A DNA stretch of 64,000 nt from Rahnella aceris (GTDB lineage Bacteria > Pseudomonadota > Gammaproteobacteria > Enterobacterales > Enterobacteriaceae), in assembly GCF_011684115.1 (NCBI RefSeq), contig NZ_JAADJV010000004.1, positions 383,732 to 447,731 of the forward strand, written 5' to 3'. The notes beneath the pieces were generated by a model that was not told the origin of the DNA, made no database searches, and saw only the letters and a program-made list of their open reading frames with translations. Position numbers and translations under genes: made by a program. Below, piece after piece: positions 31,315-44,927 of the stretch (the stretch's first letter is position 1; the number at the start of each line of letters is the position of its first letter).

Positions 31315-32082
31315 TCAACCGTAGCGGCCAGTAATGTAATCTTCAGTCTGTTTGCGCGCTGGTGAAGTGAACAGCGAGTCAGTGTCGCTGTATTCGATCA
31401 GTTCGCCCAGATACATAAACGCAGTGCGATCTGAACAACGCGCAGCCTGCTGCATGTTGTGGGTCACGATCACCACGGTGTAATCAGATTTTAACTCGGT
31501 GATCAGCTCTTCGATACGGCCGGTAGAAATCGGATCGAGCGCCGAGCAAGGTTCATCGAGCAGCAGAACGTCAGGACGGATCGCAATACCACGTGCAATA
31601 CACAAACGCTGTTGCTGGCCGCCGGACAGGCTGTAACCACTCTGGTGCAACTTGTCTTTAGATTCATTCCACAATGCAGCTTTGGTCAGCGCCCATTGCA
31701 CACGCTCGTCCATATCCGTGCGGGACAGCTTTTCAAACAGACGGACACCAAACGCGATGTTGTCGTAAATCGACATCGGGAATGGCGTCGGTTTCTGGAA
31801 GACCATGCCGACTTTGGCGCGCAGCAGCGCGATGTCCTGCTTATCAACCAGAATGTTTTCGCCATCAAGCAGGATTTCACCCTCAGCGTGCTGTTCCGGA
31901 TACAGCTGGTACATTTTGTTAAACGTACGCAGCAGCGTGGATTTACCACAGCCTGACGGGCCGATGAATGCCGTGACTTCGTTCTTAGCAATATCCAGGG
32001 AAATATTTTTCAGCGCGTGGAATTTGCCGTAATAAAAGTTCAGATCGCGAACCTGAATTTTGCTGTTGGATGCGTCAGTCAT
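31315..32082 (-). CDS. pstB: Phosphate ABC transporter ATP-binding protein
   Basis: A 255-residue ABC ATPase. Walker A is GPSGCGKST, the signature motif is [16 protein letters not shown], Walker B is [13 protein letters not shown], and the H loop is [12 protein letters not shown]. It powers phosphate import through PstC-PstA. E. coli PstB has 257 residues. Located between pstA (92-base gap) and phoU, as in the standard operon. Confidence 0.98.
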   Translation of the reverse strand: MTDASNSKIQVRDLNFYYGKFHALKNISLDIAKNEVTAFIGPSGCGKSTLLRTFNKMYQLYPEQHAEGEILLDGENILVDKQDIALLRAKVGMVFQKPTPFPMSIYDNIAFGVRLFEKLSRTDMDERVQWALTKAALWNESKDKLHQSGYSLSGGQQQRLCIARGIAIRPDVLLLDEPCSALDPISTGRIEELITELKSDYTVVIVTHNMQQAARCSDRTAFMYLGELIEYSDTDSLFTSPARKQTEDYITGRYG

Positions 32083-32174
32083 TCTCAGACATCTCTCTTA
32101 TTCGCGCGCCGCATGGCGACGCCGGGTAAACAGTGATGGCAGCCGCTATCACCTGCCATCGATAATAAATTCGC

Positions 32175-33062
32175 TTATTGCTTTTTCGGGGCGAAAATCA
32201 CACGCGCCAGAATGTTCAGCAGCAGCACACACACGGTAATCAGCAGTACACCCGCCCACGCCAGTTGTTGCCATTCGCCAAACGGACTCATCGCAAACTT
32301 AAAGATGGTGACCGGCAGGTTAGCAATCGGCTGCATCATGTCGGTGCTCCAGAACTGGTTGGAGAGCGACGTAAACAACAGCGGCGCGGTTTCACCGGCA
32401 ATACGGGCAATCGCCAGCAGGATCCCGGTGATAATGCCGGAAACTGAGGCTTTCAGTGTGATGGCCGAAATCATTTTCCACTTCGGCGTACCCAGTGCGT
32501 AAGCCGCTTCACGCAGGCTGTCCGGCACCAGTTTCAGCATGTTTTCCGTGGTACGGATAACAATCGGGATCTGTAACAATGCCAGTGCAAGCACGCCCGC
32601 CCAGCCGGAGAAGTGTCCCATTTTTGCCACCATAATGGTGTACACAAACAAGCCCACAACGATGGATGGTGCGGAAAGCAGAATGTCGTTAATGAAACGA
32701 ATGAATTCAGCCAGCCAGGATTTACGTCCATATTCGGCCAGATAAATCCCCGCCATCACGCCCAATGGCGTACCGATGACCGTTGCCCACAGAATCAATA
32801 ATCCGCTGCCTGCAATGGCGTTAGCCAGACCGCCGCCTGCCGTATTCGGAGGCGGGGTATTTTCTGTGAACAGCGCCAGCGACATCCCGTCAACACCTTT
32901 AACGATCGTGGTGAACAAGATCCACACCAGCCAGAACAGACCAAACGCCATGGTCAGCATGGAGACCATCAGCGCCAGACGGTTCTTCTGACGGCGCCAC
33001 GCCTGACGTTTGCGACGCGATTCCAGTAATGCAGTATTACTTTGCATTTCGAGTGTCGTCAT
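32175..33062 (-). CDS. pstA: Phosphate ABC transporter permease PstA
   Basis: A 295-residue permease with six predicted membrane helices and the EAA-type loop ([15 protein letters not shown]) that contacts PstB. It begins immediately after pstC (one base between). With PstC it forms the inner membrane channel of the high-affinity phosphate uptake system. The start [19 protein letters not shown] gives a basic cytoplasmic N-terminus as in E. coli. Confidence 0.97.
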   Translation of the reverse strand: MTTLEMQSNTALLESRRKRQAWRRQKNRLALMVSMLTMAFGLFWLVWILFTTIVKGVDGMSLALFTENTPPPNTAGGGLANAIAGSGLLILWATVIGTPLGVMAGIYLAEYGRKSWLAEFIRFINDILLSAPSIVVGLFVYTIMVAKMGHFSGWAGVLALALLQIPIVIRTTENMLKLVPDSLREAAYALGTPKWKMISAITLKASVSGIITGILLAIARIAGETAPLLFTSLSNQFWSTDMMQPIANLPVTIFKFAMSPFGEWQQLAWAGVLLITVCVLLLNILARVIFAPKKQ

Positions 33063-33063
33063 C

Positions 33064-34020
33064 TTAACGGCCCTCTTTCTTAGCCAGACGCAGGATCATC
33101 ATTTTCGACAGCGCCAAAACAATAAAGGTGATGACAAACAGGATCAGACCCAGTTCCATCAGTGCAGACGTATGCAGCCCGGCTTCTGCTTCGGCGAATT
33201 CGTTCGCCAGTGCAGAGGTAATGCTGTTGCCCGGCGCGTACAGCGATGCGCTATCGAGCTGGTAGGTGTTACCGATAATGAAGGTCACCGCCATGGTTTC
33301 GCCAAGTGCGCGCCCCAGACCTAACATCACGCCGCCGATCACACCATTTTTGGTGAACGGCAGCACGATGCGCCAGATCACTTCCCACGTAGTGCAACCA
33401 ATGCCGTAAGCAGATTCTTTCATCATCACCGGCGTTTGCTCGAACACGTCACGCATGACGGAAGCTATGTACGGGATGATCATAATGGCGAGGATGACGC
33501 CTGCTGCCAGAATACCGATACCAAAACCCGGACCGGCGAACAGGGCACCAACAATCGGGATACCGGAAAGTACATCGCCCAACGGCGTCTGAAAATACTG
33601 CGCAAACAGCGGGGCGAAAACGAACAGCCCCCACATGCCATAAACAATACTGGGGATCGCCGCCAGCAGTTCAATAGCAATCCCCAGCGGGCGTTTCATC
33701 CAGTTCGGCGCCAGCTCGGTAAGGAATAATGCGATACCAAAGCTGACGGGAACAGCAATCAGCAGGGCAATAATGGAGGTCACGACCGTGCCGTAAATCG
33801 GCACCAGTGCGCCAAATTGCTGGTTCGGTGCATCCCAGGTTTTCGTCCACAGGAAGGACAATCCGAACTTTTCAATGCTCGGCAGGGAAGCAATAAACAG
33901 CGAGACGATAATGCCGCCCAACATAAATAGCACAATCAGCGCTGCCAGTTTAACCAGCGCGCCGAAGATGATGTCACCGTTTTTGCTGGGTGCCTTGATA
34001 GCCGGCTTGTATTCAGCCAT
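33064..34020 (-). CDS. pstC: Phosphate ABC transporter permease PstC
   Basis: A 318-residue permease with six main membrane helices and an EAA-like loop ([19 protein letters not shown]). It pairs with PstA and is the permease part of phosphate uptake; E. coli PstC has 319 residues. It follows pstS after a 94-base gap that contains a stable hairpin, which probably sets less permease than binding protein. Confidence 0.97.
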   Translation of the reverse strand: MAEYKPAIKAPSKNGDIIFGALVKLAALIVLFMLGGIIVSLFIASLPSIEKFGLSFLWTKTWDAPNQQFGALVPIYGTVVTSIIALLIAVPVSFGIALFLTELAPNWMKRPLGIAIELLAAIPSIVYGMWGLFVFAPLFAQYFQTPLGDVLSGIPIVGALFAGPGFGIGILAAGVILAIMIIPYIASVMRDVFEQTPVMMKESAYGIGCTTWEVIWRIVLPFTKNGVIGGVMLGLGRALGETMAVTFIIGNTYQLDSASLYAPGNSITSALANEFAEAEAGLHTSALMELGLILFVITFIVLALSKMMILRLAKKEGR

Positions 34021-34045
34021 ACCACTCTCTTTTAATTCAGATTTA

Positions 34046-34071
34046 ATTCCCTCCCCGGCCGGAGAGGGAAT
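34046..34071 (-). repeat. Intergenic hairpin between pstS and pstC
   Basis: ATTCCCTC (34046-34053) pairs with GAGGGAAT (34064-34071), with further G/C in the loop. No T run follows on the minus strand. Likely protects the pstS mRNA 3' end and lowers downstream expression. Confidence 0.6.
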
Positions 34072-34114
34072 GAAGCAGAAGACTTGTACTCTATATCAGA
34101 CCCGAGGTCAGATC

Positions 34115-35155
34115 CTAGTAAAGTGCTTTACCGCTGCTGTCTTTGATGTTGGTTTTCCAGGCTGCGCGGATCTGTTCTACAACAGAAGCTGGCAGTGCGG
34201 CGTAATCCAAATCAGTCGTCAGTTTGTTACCGTTTTTGTAAGCCCAGTCGAAGAACTTCAGCACTTCGGTACCCTTCGCTGCATCTTGCTGGTCTTTGTA
34301 AATCAGGATGAAGGTGGTGGAGCTGATTGGCCACGCATTATCACCTTTCTGATTGGTCAGGTCCTGAGCGAAGGTTTTGCTCCAGTCTGCGCCTTTAGCG
34401 GCTGCACTGAAGGATTCTTCTGTCGGGCTGATGGCTTTGCCGTCTGCATCTACCAGCTTGGTGTAAGCCAGGTTGTTTTGCTTGGCGTAAGCATATTCTA
34501 CGTAACCGATTGAACCTGGCAGACGCTGTACGAATGCGGCCACGCCGTCGTTGCCCTTGCCGCCGAGACCCGTTGGCCAGTTAACAGTAGAACCTGCACC
34601 GATTTTGTCTTTCCACTCGCTGTTCACTTTTGCCAGGTAGCTGGTGAATACGAAGGAAGTACCGGAACCGTCAGCACGGCGAACCACCGCGATGTTAGTG
34701 TCTGGCAGTTTCACGCCCGGGTTCAGCTTGGTGATCGCCGTATCGTTCCACTTTTTGATTTTACCGAGGTAAATATCACCCAGCGTTGCGCCATCCAGTG
34801 TCAACTGACCGGATTTGATGCCCGGGATGTTAACAGCCAGTACCACGCCGCCGATTACAGTAGGAAACTGGAACAGACCGTTTTTATTCAGATCTTCTTC
34901 TTTCATCGGTGCATCAGATGCCCCGAAATCAACGGTTTTAGCGATGATTTGTTTCACGCCGCCGGAAGAACCGATGCCCTGATAGTTAACCTGAGTACCG
35001 GTTGCTTTCTGGTATGCATCAGCCCACTTAGCATAGACAGGGGCTGGGAAGGTACCGCCAGCGCCAGTCAGGTTAGCGGCAGCGAAAGCAGACATTGCTG
35101 TGAGGGAGAAAGTCGCTGCTACAAGACCGGCGACGGTGTTACGCATCAATTTCAT
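34115..35155 (-). CDS. pstS: Periplasmic phosphate-binding protein PstS
   Basis: A 346-residue protein with a clear Sec signal peptide ([18 protein letters not shown], cleavage after AFA near residue 25). A two-lobed phosphate-binding domain follows, with phosphate-contacting segments [26 protein letters not shown] and [11 protein letters not shown]. It captures phosphate in the periplasm for PstCAB. First gene of the pst operon, preceded by two Pho boxes. E. coli PstS is 346 residues. Confidence 0.98.
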   Translation of the reverse strand: MKLMRNTVAGLVAATFSLTAMSAFAAANLTGAGGTFPAPVYAKWADAYQKATGTQVNYQGIGSSGGVKQIIAKTVDFGASDAPMKEEDLNKNGLFQFPTVIGGVVLAVNIPGIKSGQLTLDGATLGDIYLGKIKKWNDTAITKLNPGVKLPDTNIAVVRRADGSGTSFVFTSYLAKVNSEWKDKIGAGSTVNWPTGLGGKGNDGVAAFVQRLPGSIGYVEYAYAKQNNLAYTKLVDADGKAISPTEESFSAAAKGADWSKTFAQDLTNQKGDNAWPISSTTFILIYKDQQDAAKGTEVLKFFDWAYKNGNKLTTDLDYAALPASVVEQIRAAWKTNIKDSSGKALY

Positions 35156-35228
35156 GTTCCACTCCTGGTGGTTTTAAACTTCCCGACTGATGTCGACGTT
35201 AATTAAAGTGTTTGGCACAGGAGGAAAA

Positions 35229-35280
35229 TAGGACAGTTTAGTGACAGTAAAATGTACGTTATATGACAGTTTTATGACAC
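35229..35280 (-). promoter_or_regulatory. Two Pho boxes upstream of pstS
   Basis: On the minus strand GTGTCATAAAACTGTCATA (complement of 35262-35280) and CTGTCACTAAACTGTCCTA (complement of 35229-35247) fit the PhoB consensus of two CTGTCAT repeats separated by an A/T-rich tetramer. They lie about 75-125 bases upstream of the ATG. PhoB-P would activate the operon when phosphate is scarce. Confidence 0.9.
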
Positions 35281-35325
35281 TGGTCACAATTCGAACCATA
35301 CGGGCAAAATGCGGGAGTTTTAAGC

Positions 35326-35351
35326 AGAAAAAGCCGGTTATTACACCGGCG
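35326..35351 (-). terminator. rluF terminator
   Basis: GCCGGT (35333-35338) pairs with ACCGGC (35345-35350); on the minus strand the stem is followed by TTTTTCTGCTT. Confidence 0.8.
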
Positions 35352-35371
35352 GATAATGAAAAGCGGGTAAA

Positions 35372-36244
35372 TTAACGCCCCTTCTTCTTACGGCCAGGCT
35401 GGGCAAAACGCTTGCGGGATGCGGAATTCACTTCAGGTTTTTCACTGTTTTTCGTTTTAGTGACAGCCGGTTTTTTAGCCTGAGCAGGTTTTGATGGCAC
35501 TTTTTTCGCCGGTTTGTCTTCAGACGAAGAGTTTTCAATCAGCTTAAACAATTCGATCAGTTCATCATCGGTCAGATCACGCCATTCGCCCAGCGGTAAT
35601 CCTTTCAGATTGATGTTCATAATCCGCACACGTTCAAGCTTAGTGACGTCGAAACCAAAATGCTTAGTCATGCGGCGGATCTGTCGGTTAAGTCCCTGCA
35701 CCAGCGTAATGCGAAACACCATCGGTGCTTCTTTCTTCACTTTGCATTTCTTGGTCACGGTGCCGAGCATCGGCACACCCGCGCCCATACCGGCAATAAA
35801 CTCGTCCGTGATCGGTTTATTGACAGTCACGATATATTCTTTTTCGTGGTCGTTACCGGCACGCAGGATTTTATTGACCAGATCACCGTGATTGGTCAGT
35901 AAAATCAGGCCCTGCGAATCTTTGTCCAGACGGCCAATCGGGAAGACGCGTTTGCTGTGGTTAACGAAATCGCGGATGTTGTCCCGCTCCCCCTCTTCCA
36001 TCGTGGTGATAATGCCTACGGGCTTGTTCAGCGCAATAAGCACCAGATCTTCTTCATCACGCGGCTCAATAATCTGACCATTCACTTTCACCACATCGCC
36101 GGCAAACACCTGAGCACCCACCGCAGCACGCCTGCCGTTGATAAAAACATTTCCCTGTTCGATGTAACGATCAGCATCGCGGCGCGAGCAGATGCCGCTC
36201 TCGCTAATGTATTTGTTGAGACGAATGGAGGAGTTGGTCAGCAT
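35372..36244 (-). CDS. rluF: 23S rRNA pseudouridine synthase RluF
   Basis: A 290-residue RsuA-family pseudouridine synthase, the same length as E. coli RluF. The N-terminal S4 RNA-binding domain is [20 protein letters not shown], and the catalytic domain has the aspartate in [11 protein letters not shown]. The C-terminal tail is long, Lys/Pro-rich and disordered, ending RKKKGR. RluF modifies U2604 of 23S rRNA and U35 of tRNA-Tyr. In E. coli the gene is far away (yjbC); its place between pst and glmS is a lineage-specific arrangement. It has its own terminator. Confidence 0.95.
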   Translation of the reverse strand: MLTNSSIRLNKYISESGICSRRDADRYIEQGNVFINGRRAAVGAQVFAGDVVKVNGQIIEPRDEEDLVLIALNKPVGIITTMEEGERDNIRDFVNHSKRVFPIGRLDKDSQGLILLTNHGDLVNKILRAGNDHEKEYIVTVNKPITDEFIAGMGAGVPMLGTVTKKCKVKKEAPMVFRITLVQGLNRQIRRMTKHFGFDVTKLERVRIMNINLKGLPLGEWRDLTDDELIELFKLIENSSSEDKPAKKVPSKPAQAKKPAVTKTKNSEKPEVNSASRKRFAQPGRKKKGR

Positions 36245-36370
36245 TCAGCGGGGTACCTTCAGAAAAACGCGAACTATACCTTATCCGGGGCGGGTTACGA
36301 AGCCTGAGAGAAGAGAATCGTGACCGGCTGCTGACAAAGAGAGAGCCGGAGAACAACATTCTGGAAAGAG

Positions 36371-36394
36371 AAAAGCGCCCCGGGAGGCGCTTAG
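36371..36394 (-). terminator. glmS terminator
   Basis: AAGCGCC (36373-36379) pairs with GGCGCTT (36386-36392); on the minus strand it is followed by TTCTCTTT. Confidence 0.82.
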
Positions 36395-36421
36395 AGATAA
36401 CATGGCTGAAACCGGACAGTC

Positions 36422-38251
36422 TTATTCGACAGTCACAGACTTCGCCAGATTACGTGGCTGGTCAACATCGGTGCCTTTAATCAGCGCAACGTAGTAGGAC
36501 AGCAACTGGAGCGGTACGGTGTAGAAAATCGGAGCGACGATTTCTTCAACGTGAGGCAGCTGAATAATCTTCATACCGTCACTGTCGACAAAACCCGCGT
36601 CCTGATCGGCGAAGACATACAGTAAACCGCCACGTGCACGCACTTCTTCGATATTCGACTTCAGTTTTTCCAGCAATTCGTTATTGGGCGCAACCACAAT
36701 CACCGGCATATCCGCATCAATCAGCGCCAGCGGGCCATGTTTCAGCTCGCCTGCCGCATAGGCTTCAGCGTGGATATACGAAATCTCTTTCAGCTTCAGC
36801 GCACCTTCCATCGCGATCGGATATTGATCGCCACGGCCAAGGAACAGGGCGTGATGTTTATCAGAGAAACCTTCAGCCAGTGTTTCGATAGTCTTATCCA
36901 GCGACAGCATTTGTTCGATGCGCGCAGGCAACGCCTGAAGCGCGTGAACAATGTCGTGCTCAACTTGCGGACTCATCCCTTTCAGGCGGCCCATACGCGC
37001 CACCAGCATCAGCAGAACGGTCAGCTGCGTGGTGAAAGCTTTGGTTGAGGCCACACCGATTTCGGTGCCCGCTTTGGTCATCAGCGCCAGATCGGATTCA
37101 CGCACCAGAGAAGAACCAGCCACGTTGCATACTGCCAGCGAACCAAGATAACCCAGCTCTTTCGACAGACGCAGCGCTGCCAGCGTATCAGCCGTTTCAC
37201 CCGACTGAGACAGCGTGATGATCAGGCTGCCCGGACGAACAGCAGATTTGCGATAGCGGAATTCCGAAGCGATCTCGACATCACAAGGCATGCCAGCCAG
37301 TGACTCAAACCAGTAACGCGCCACCATCCCGGAGTTATATGACGTACCGCAGGCGATAATCTGCACGTGCTGAACACGGGACAGAATTTCGTCCGCTTTT
37401 TCGCCCAGCTCGCTCAGATTCACTTCGCCGTGGCTGAAACGGCCTTCCAGGGTGTTTTTAATGGCCAGCGGCTGTTCGTAGATTTCTTTTTGCATGTAGT
37501 GGCGGTAAACGCCTTTATCACCGGCGTCGTACTGCACTTTGGATTCGATTTCTTCACGCTCAACGGCATAACCATTTTTGTCATATACGCTGACGGAACG
37601 GCGCTTAACTTCAGCAACATCGCCTTCTTCCAGGAACAGGAAGCGGCGGGTCACAGGTAACAGCGCCAGCTGATCGGAGGCAATGAAGTTTTCACCCACA
37701 CCACGACCAATCACCAGCGGGCTGCCGGAACGGGCGGCGACCAGAACAGACGGATCGCGGCGATCCATCACCACCGTGCCGTAGGCACCACGCAGTTGCG
37801 GGATAACGCGCTGGACCACTTCGAGCAGCGTACCGCCCTGGAGTTGTTCCCAATGCACCAGATGCGCGATCACTTCGGTATCTGTTTCAGAATCAAAACG
37901 GTAGCCGCGTTCAATCAACAATTCACGCAGAGGTTCGTGGTTTTCGATAATGCCGTTATGCACCACAGCAATGTAATCAGACACATGCGGGTGAGCATTC
38001 GCTTCAGAAGGTTCGCCATGGGTTGCCCATCGCGTGTGAGCAATACCGGTGCCACCATGCAAAGGATGTTCATCGAGTGCATCAGCCAGCATCTGGACTT
38101 TACCCAGACGACGCAAGCGCCCCATTTTCCCGTCAGCATCAATGACAGCCAGACCGGCTGAGTCATAACCGCGGTATTCGAGACGGCGTAAACCTTCCAA
38201 CAGAATTTCAGCAATATCGCGTTGCGCTACTGCGCCTACAATTCCACACAT
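36422..38251 (-). CDS. glmS: Glucosamine-6-phosphate synthase (glutamine-hydrolysing)
   Basis: A 609-residue enzyme, matching E. coli GlmS. The N-terminal class II glutamine amidotransferase has nucleophile Cys2 ([12 protein letters not shown]), and two SIS sugar-isomerase domains follow ([16 protein letters not shown], then [14 protein letters not shown]). The C-terminus is [13 protein letters not shown]. It converts fructose 6-phosphate and glutamine to glucosamine 6-phosphate, the first committed step to UDP-GlcNAc. It follows glmU by 132 bases; in E. coli the joint mRNA is cut there and glmS is activated by the sRNA GlmZ, which probably holds here but was not tested. Confidence 0.98.
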   Translation of the reverse strand: MCGIVGAVAQRDIAEILLEGLRRLEYRGYDSAGLAVIDADGKMGRLRRLGKVQMLADALDEHPLHGGTGIAHTRWATHGEPSEANAHPHVSDYIAVVHNGIIENHEPLRELLIERGYRFDSETDTEVIAHLVHWEQLQGGTLLEVVQRVIPQLRGAYGTVVMDRRDPSVLVAARSGSPLVIGRGVGENFIASDQLALLPVTRRFLFLEEGDVAEVKRRSVSVYDKNGYAVEREEIESKVQYDAGDKGVYRHYMQKEIYEQPLAIKNTLEGRFSHGEVNLSELGEKADEILSRVQHVQIIACGTSYNSGMVARYWFESLAGMPCDVEIASEFRYRKSAVRPGSLIITLSQSGETADTLAALRLSKELGYLGSLAVCNVAGSSLVRESDLALMTKAGTEIGVASTKAFTTQLTVLLMLVARMGRLKGMSPQVEHDIVHALQALPARIEQMLSLDKTIETLAEGFSDKHHALFLGRGDQYPIAMEGALKLKEISYIHAEAYAAGELKHGPLALIDADMPVIVVAPNNELLEKLKSNIEEVRARGGLLYVFADQDAGFVDSDGMKIIQLPHVEEIVAPIFYTVPLQLLSYYVALIKGTDVDQPRNLAKSVTVE

Positions 38252-38383
38252 CAGTTTTATTCCTATTGAAGGTCTTTTCGGGACCTTTTTTGATGCCTGA
38301 CCTGATTTATCCGCAAGCCCCGTTTTCCGGTGTACTTGCGGTTCCCCGAGCCTTGTAGAGAGTTGGGGATTATTATGAACAGC

Positions 38384-39754
38384 TTATTTTTTCTTCACCG
38401 GTTTCTGCCAGTCAGGTTTATGCACCTGCGGCACCCGGCTTAACAGTAAACCATTGTCCGGCACGTCGCGCGTGACCGTTGTACCGGCGGCGATCGTCAC
38501 GTTATTACCCACAGTGACTGGCGCTACCAGCTGAGAATCTGACCCCACAAAGACATCGTTACCGATGATGGTCTTATGCTTGTTTACGCCGTCGTAGTTG
38601 CAGGTGATGGTACCCGCGCCGATGTTAACGTTATCCCCAATATCAGCATCACCAAGGTAGGAGAGATGACCAGCTTTAGAGCCTTTGCCGAGACGCGCTT
38701 TTTTGATTTCGACGAAATTGCCGACATGCGCGCCTTCAGCCAGTTCAGCGCCGGGGCGCAGACGGGCGAAAGGCCCGACCGTACAACCGCTTTCCAGCAC
38801 CGCATCTTCGAACACGCTGTAAGGACTGACTTCACAGTCATCGCCAATCACGCAATTTTTCAGCACGCAGCCCGCACCGATTTTGACGCGGTCACCCAGT
38901 TTCACGTGACCTTCGATAATGACATTGGTGTCGATCAGTACATCGATGCCGTGAGACAGTTCACCGCGCAGATCAAACCGCGCTGGGTCCATCAGCATCA
39001 CGCCTTCGAGCAACAGACGCTCTGCCTGTTCACTCTGATATACGCGCTCAAGACGGGAAAGTTGCAGGCGGTTATTCACACCATCCACTTCGCTGTTTCG
39101 CGCCGGATGAACGGTGGCGATCAGATGTCCTTCCGCATGCGCCATCGCAATAATATCGGTGATGTAGTATTCACCCTGCGCGTTGTTGTTATTCAGTTGA
39201 CCGAGCCAGCGTTTGAATGACGCGCCGTTAGCGACCAGGATACCGGTGTTAATTTCCTGAATTTTCAGCTGTTCTTCGCTGGCATCTTTCTGCTCAATAA
39301 TGCCGGTAACAATGCCATTCTCACGAACGATACGGCCATAACCGGTCGGGTCATCCAGCACGACGGTCAGTAAACCAATGCCGCCATCGGGCTTGGCTTT
39401 GAGTAATTCGTTCAGGGTGTCGACGGAAATCAGCGGAACATCGCCGTACAGCATCAGCACATCTTCATCATCGGCAAAGAACGGCGCCGCCTGCTGCATC
39501 GCATGACCGGTCCCCAGTTGCTCTGCCTGCAATACCCAGTTCAGATCACTGCCTGCCAGATTTTTCTTCAGTAAATCGCCACCGTGGCCATAGACCAGAT
39601 GCACGTTCCGGGCACCCACTTGCGTGGCCGCATCAATGACGTGCTGAACCATTGGCTTGCCAGCCAATGGGTGAAGAACTTTCGGAAGGTTGGAGTACAT
39701 GCGTGTCCCCTTGCCCGCGGCAAGGATCACCACACTCAGTGCGCTGTTCGACAT
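38384..39754 (-). CDS. glmU: Bifunctional UDP-GlcNAc pyrophosphorylase / GlcN-1-P acetyltransferase
   Basis: A 456-residue enzyme as in E. coli. The N-terminal uridyltransferase domain carries LAAGKGTRM (11-19), followed by a linker helix. The C-terminal left-handed beta helix is built of hexapeptide repeats (for example [15 protein letters not shown] and [17 protein letters not shown]) and holds the acetyltransferase site. It performs the last two steps to UDP-GlcNAc for peptidoglycan and LPS. First gene of glmUS, downstream of the atp operon terminator. Confidence 0.98.
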   Translation of the reverse strand: MSNSALSVVILAAGKGTRMYSNLPKVLHPLAGKPMVQHVIDAATQVGARNVHLVYGHGGDLLKKNLAGSDLNWVLQAEQLGTGHAMQQAAPFFADDEDVLMLYGDVPLISVDTLNELLKAKPDGGIGLLTVVLDDPTGYGRIVRENGIVTGIIEQKDASEEQLKIQEINTGILVANGASFKRWLGQLNNNNAQGEYYITDIIAMAHAEGHLIATVHPARNSEVDGVNNRLQLSRLERVYQSEQAERLLLEGVMLMDPARFDLRGELSHGIDVLIDTNVIIEGHVKLGDRVKIGAGCVLKNCVIGDDCEVSPYSVFEDAVLESGCTVGPFARLRPGAELAEGAHVGNFVEIKKARLGKGSKAGHLSYLGDADIGDNVNIGAGTITCNYDGVNKHKTIIGNDVFVGSDSQLVAPVTVGNNVTIAAGTTVTRDVPDNGLLLSRVPQVHKPDWQKPVKKK

Positions 39755-39979
39755 AGGTAACCTGACAAATCCAATTTGAGTGACAAAAGTAACCCGTTCA
39801 GTGCGCGGATTACTACATATTTCGCTTCAAAAACCGCCCGCAGGCCGCAGCCTGCAAGGGTTGTATGCTGTATAGACTACACCAAAAAAACTGAGGGTAA
39901 AGTGTCGGTTAATCACCCAAGTATTCCATTAAAAGCGAAAATTAGCCTTGGGAAAAACACTGAAAATGCACTTTATTAA

Positions 39980-40012
39980 AAGCAAAAAAAAAGCGACCCG
40001 AAGGTCGCTTTT
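39980..40012 (-). terminator. atp operon terminator
   Basis: AAGCGACC (39991-39998) pairs with GGTCGCTT (40003-40010), loop CGAA. On the minus strand the stem is followed by a run of T. It lies 14 bases beyond the atpC stop. Confidence 0.93.
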
Positions 40013-40025
40013 CTAACTGATGTTG

Positions 40026-40448
40026 TTACATCGCTTTTCTGGTCAGTTCGATAACGCGAAGTTTCGCGATCGCCTTAGCCAGTTCCGCTGACGCCTGAGC
40101 GTAATCAACGTCGCCGTGAGAACCACTAATGTGTTCTTCCGCTTTGCGCTTAGCTTCAAGCGCGCGCGCTTCGTCGAGGTCTTGCCCACGGATTGCAGTA
40201 TCAGCCAACACGGTCGTTGCATTCGGTTGCACCTCAAGGATGCCACCGGAAAGATAGATATACTCTTCTTCACCGTGTTCTTTAACAATGCGCACCATGC
40301 CAGGCTTGATGGCGGTGAGCAGCGGAGCATGCCCCGGGAAAATACCCAGTTCGCCTTCGCTACCCGTCACCTGGATCTTTTGTACCATGCCGGTAAACAT
40401 ACGTTTTTCCGCACTAACAACATCCAGATGGTAAGCTTTTTCAGCCAT
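40026..40448 (-). CDS. atpC: ATP synthase epsilon subunit
   Basis: A 140-residue protein with the N-terminal beta sandwich ([20 protein letters not shown] split as HLDVVSAEK / [11 protein letters not shown]) and the C-terminal helical hairpin that inhibits ATP hydrolysis ([18 protein letters not shown]). The start is set at MAEKAYHLD, five codons into the longest frame, with GAGAGGA upstream. Central-stalk subunit of F1. Last gene of the atp operon. Confidence 0.96.
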   Translation of the reverse strand: MAEKAYHLDVVSAEKRMFTGMVQKIQVTGSEGELGIFPGHAPLLTAIKPGMVRIVKEHGEEEYIYLSGGILEVQPNATTVLADTAIRGQDLDEARALEAKRKAEEHISGSHGDVDYAQASAELAKAIAKLRVIELTRKAM

Positions 40449-40475
40449 GTCATCCTCTCTCACAACAAGCTAGCG

Positions 40476-41885
<1,410 letters not shown>

Positions 41886-41890
41886 CTAGC

Positions 41891-42754
41891 TTAAACCGCG
41901 GAGGCTCCCCCGACGATCTCGGTGAGTTCCTGAGTGATGCTGGCCTGACGAGCTTTGTTGTATACCAACTGCAGCTCTTTGATCAGGCTGCCGCCGTTAT
42001 CGGTTGCGGCTTTCATCGCTACCATTCGCGCGGCCTGTTCGCTGGCCAGGTTTTCTACGACGCCCTGATAAACCTGGGACTCCACATAGCGACGCAGGAG
42101 AGTATCCAACAGTGCTTTAGGGTCCGGCTCATACAGGTAATCCCAGGATTTTTTCGCCAGTTCGCCGTCTTCTGCTGGTGGCAGAGGCAACAACTGAACG
42201 ATACGTGGTTCCTGAGACATGGTATTGACGAATTTATTGCTAACAACGCATAACTTGTCTAAACGACCTTCGTCGAAAGCCTGCAACATCACTTTCACCG
42301 GCCCGATCAGTTCTGACAGGGAAGGGTTATCCCCCATGCCAGTCACCTGAGCAACAACGTTGCCCCCAACGGAGCCGAAGAAAGAGGCTGCTTTGGAACC
42401 GATCAGTGCGAGATCAACTTCAACACCTTTTTCGGACCAGCCTTTCATCTCTGACAGCAGTTTTTTGAACAGGTTAATGTTCAGACCACCACAAAGACCA
42501 CGGTCGGTAGACACCACCAGATACCCGACACGCTTAATTTCACGCTCATCCAGATACGGGTGCTTGTATTCCAGATTACCAAGCGCAAGGTGACCAATCA
42601 CTTCACGAATGGTTTCTGCATAAGGACGGCTGGCCGCCATGCGATCCTGCGTTTTACGCATTTTGGAGGCGGCGACCATTTCCATCGCTTTAGTGATCTT
42701 TTGCGTGTTTTGCACGCTGCTGATCTTACTACGTATCTCTTTTCCGCCGGCCAT
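41891..42754 (-). CDS. atpG: ATP synthase gamma subunit
   Basis: A 287-residue coiled-coil rotor subunit. The N-terminal helix is [22 protein letters not shown] (here in two parts, [10 protein letters not shown] and [12 protein letters not shown]) and the C-terminal helix contains [20 protein letters not shown]. It turns inside the alpha3beta3 ring and couples proton flow to catalysis. Length equals the E. coli protein. Confidence 0.98.
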   Translation of the reverse strand: MAGGKEIRSKISSVQNTQKITKAMEMVAASKMRKTQDRMAASRPYAETIREVIGHLALGNLEYKHPYLDEREIKRVGYLVVSTDRGLCGGLNINLFKKLLSEMKGWSEKGVEVDLALIGSKAASFFGSVGGNVVAQVTGMGDNPSLSELIGPVKVMLQAFDEGRLDKLCVVSNKFVNTMSQEPRIVQLLPLPPAEDGELAKKSWDYLYEPDPKALLDTLLRRYVESQVYQGVVENLASEQAARMVAMKAATDNGGSLIKELQLVYNKARQASITQELTEIVGGASAV

Positions 42755-42825
42755 CTCTGCTTCTCCTCATTACCAAACGGCCTGCTGCTTATCTGCCAGA
42801 GGCAGGGCAGCAAGGCCGCGAGGTG

Positions 42826-44367
42826 TTACCAGGACTGGGTTGCTTTGAAGGTATCGAGGATATTTTTGAATTTACCCTCGATCTCATCGTTATACGCACC
42901 AGTTTGGTTGATTTGCTGCAGAAGCTCGCCGTGCTCACGGTCAGCGTAAGCCAACAGTGCAGCTTCGAAGCTACCGACTTTAGACAACTCAACGTCTTCC
43001 AGATAACCACGTTCTGCTGCGAAGATGATCAGAGACTGCGCAACGATTGACATCGGAGCGTATTGTTTCTGTTTCAGCAGCTCAGTCACTTTCTGACCGT
43101 GGTTCAGCTGTTTACGGGTTGCCTCATCCAGATCAGAAGCGAACTGCGAGAACGCAGCCAGCTCACGATACTGTGCCAGAGCGGTACGAATACCACCGGA
43201 CAGTTTCTTCATGATCTTAGTCTGAGCAGCACCACCAACACGGGATACCGAAATACCCGGGTTAACCGCAGGACGAATACCGGCGTTGAACAGGTTAGAT
43301 TCCAGGAAGATCTGACCATCGGTAATCGAGATTACGTTGGTCGGAACGAACGCGGAAACGTCACCCGCTTGCGTTTCGATAATTGGAAGCGCAGTCAGGG
43401 AACCGGTTTTGCCTTTCACTTCACCTTTGGTGAATGCTTCAACATACTCGGCGTTAACACGCGCAGCACGTTCCAGCAGACGGGAGTGAAGATAGAAAAC
43501 GTCGCCTGGGTAAGCTTCACGACCAGGTGGACGACGAAGCAGCAGGGAAATCTGACGGTAAGCAACAGCCTGTTTAGACAGGTCATCATAAACGATCAGT
43601 GCGTCTTCACCGCGGTCACGGAAGTATTCACCCATTGCGCAACCGGAATACGGTGCCAGGTATTGCAGTGCAGCAGATTCTGATGCAGTTGCAACAACAA
43701 CGATGGTGTTTGCCAGTGCGCCGTGCTCTTCCAGTTTACGAACCACGTTAGAAATGGTGGACGCTTTCTGGCCGATAGCCACATAGATACATTTGATGCC
43801 GGAATCGCGCTGGTTGATGATCGCATCGATCGCCAGAGCTGTTTTACCGGTTTGACGGTCGCCGATGACCAGTTCACGTTGACCACGACCAATTGGGATC
43901 ATGGCATCAACGGACTTATAACCTGTCTGCACAGGTTCATCTACCGACTGACGTTCGATAACGCCAGGTGCGATTGCTTCAACAGCTGAGAAGCCGTCGT
44001 GCTCTACCGGACCTTTACCATCAATTGGCGCACCCAGGGTGTTAACCACGCGGCCCAGCAGGCCACGGCCAACTGGAACTTCCAGGATACGGCCAGTACA
44101 TTTTACTTTCATACCTTCGGCGAGGTCAGCGTAAGGGCCCATTACAACGGCACCTACAGAGTCACGCTCCAGGTTCAGGGCGATAGCGTAGCGGTTACCC
44201 GGCAGCGCAATCATTTCGCCTTGCATGACATCGGCTAAGCCGTGCACACGGATGATCCCGTCACTGACGGAAACGATAGTACCTTCATTGTGAGCTTCGC
44301 TCACCACATTGAACTGAGCAATGCGCTGCTTGATCAGTTCGCTGATTTCGGTGGAATTCAGTTGCAT
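42826..44367 (-). CDS. atpA: ATP synthase alpha subunit
   Basis: A 513-residue non-catalytic nucleotide-binding F1 subunit. The start is [19 protein letters not shown], the P loop is GDRQTGKTA, and the arginine finger lies in [16 protein letters not shown]. It holds structural nucleotide and contributes the arginine to the beta catalytic site. Same length as E. coli AtpA. Confidence 0.99.
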   Translation of the reverse strand: MQLNSTEISELIKQRIAQFNVVSEAHNEGTIVSVSDGIIRVHGLADVMQGEMIALPGNRYAIALNLERDSVGAVVMGPYADLAEGMKVKCTGRILEVPVGRGLLGRVVNTLGAPIDGKGPVEHDGFSAVEAIAPGVIERQSVDEPVQTGYKSVDAMIPIGRGQRELVIGDRQTGKTALAIDAIINQRDSGIKCIYVAIGQKASTISNVVRKLEEHGALANTIVVVATASESAALQYLAPYSGCAMGEYFRDRGEDALIVYDDLSKQAVAYRQISLLLRRPPGREAYPGDVFYLHSRLLERAARVNAEYVEAFTKGEVKGKTGSLTALPIIETQAGDVSAFVPTNVISITDGQIFLESNLFNAGIRPAVNPGISVSRVGGAAQTKIMKKLSGGIRTALAQYRELAAFSQFASDLDEATRKQLNHGQKVTELLKQKQYAPMSIVAQSLIIFAAERGYLEDVELSKVGSFEAALLAYADREHGELLQQINQTGAYNDEIEGKFKNILDTFKATQSW

Positions 44368-44379
44368 GCTCCAGTCCCC

Positions 44380-44913
44380 TTAAGACTGCAAGACGTCTGC
44401 CAGGCGTTCTAGACGACTGCGAACGCTGCCATCAATCACCATATCACCTGCACGGATTACGACACCGGCAAGAACAGACTTGTCAATTTTGCAATTCAGC
44501 TTAACTTTGCGAGACAGACGTTTTTCCATCGCAGCAGCAATTTTTGCCTGCTGTTCTTCCGAAAGCGGATTTGCTGAGGTCACTTCAACTTCAGCAACAG
44601 CCTCGAGAGAGGCGCGCAGTTCAATAAACTGCTCCAGCACTTGCGGAAGAACGCGTAAACGTCCATTTTCAGCCATTACCTTAATCAGGTTTTGGCCTGC
44701 GTCGTCGAGTTCGTCACCACATACGGCAATAAACGTTTTAGACAAAGTTTCAGGCGCGCTAGCACCGGAAAGCAGTTCTTCAATTTGTTCATTGCGCGTG
44801 ACTTCAGCCGTGAACGCTAACATGGACTGCCAGCGGTCTAAGCTTTGGTGCTCAACGGCAAAGTCAAAAGCTGCTTTGGCGTAGGGGCGAGCTACAGTTA
44901 CAAATTCAGACAT
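44380..44913 (-). CDS. atpH: ATP synthase delta subunit
   Basis: A 177-residue stator subunit with the six-helix N-terminal domain that caps F1 ([16 protein letters not shown]) and the C-terminal part that binds subunit b ([18 protein letters not shown]). Same length as in E. coli. 12 bases before atpA. Confidence 0.98.
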   Translation of the reverse strand: MSEFVTVARPYAKAAFDFAVEHQSLDRWQSMLAFTAEVTRNEQIEELLSGASAPETLSKTFIAVCGDELDDAGQNLIKVMAENGRLRVLPQVLEQFIELRASLEAVAEVEVTSANPLSEEQQAKIAAAMEKRLSRKVKLNCKIDKSVLAGVVIRAGDMVIDGSVRSRLERLADVLQS

Positions 44914-44927
44914 CAGCCCCTCCCTCC

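Noticed and set aside
43063..43683. 206-codon open frame opposite atpA
   Set aside because: Antisense to a highly expressed, strongly biased gene; no homology recognised.
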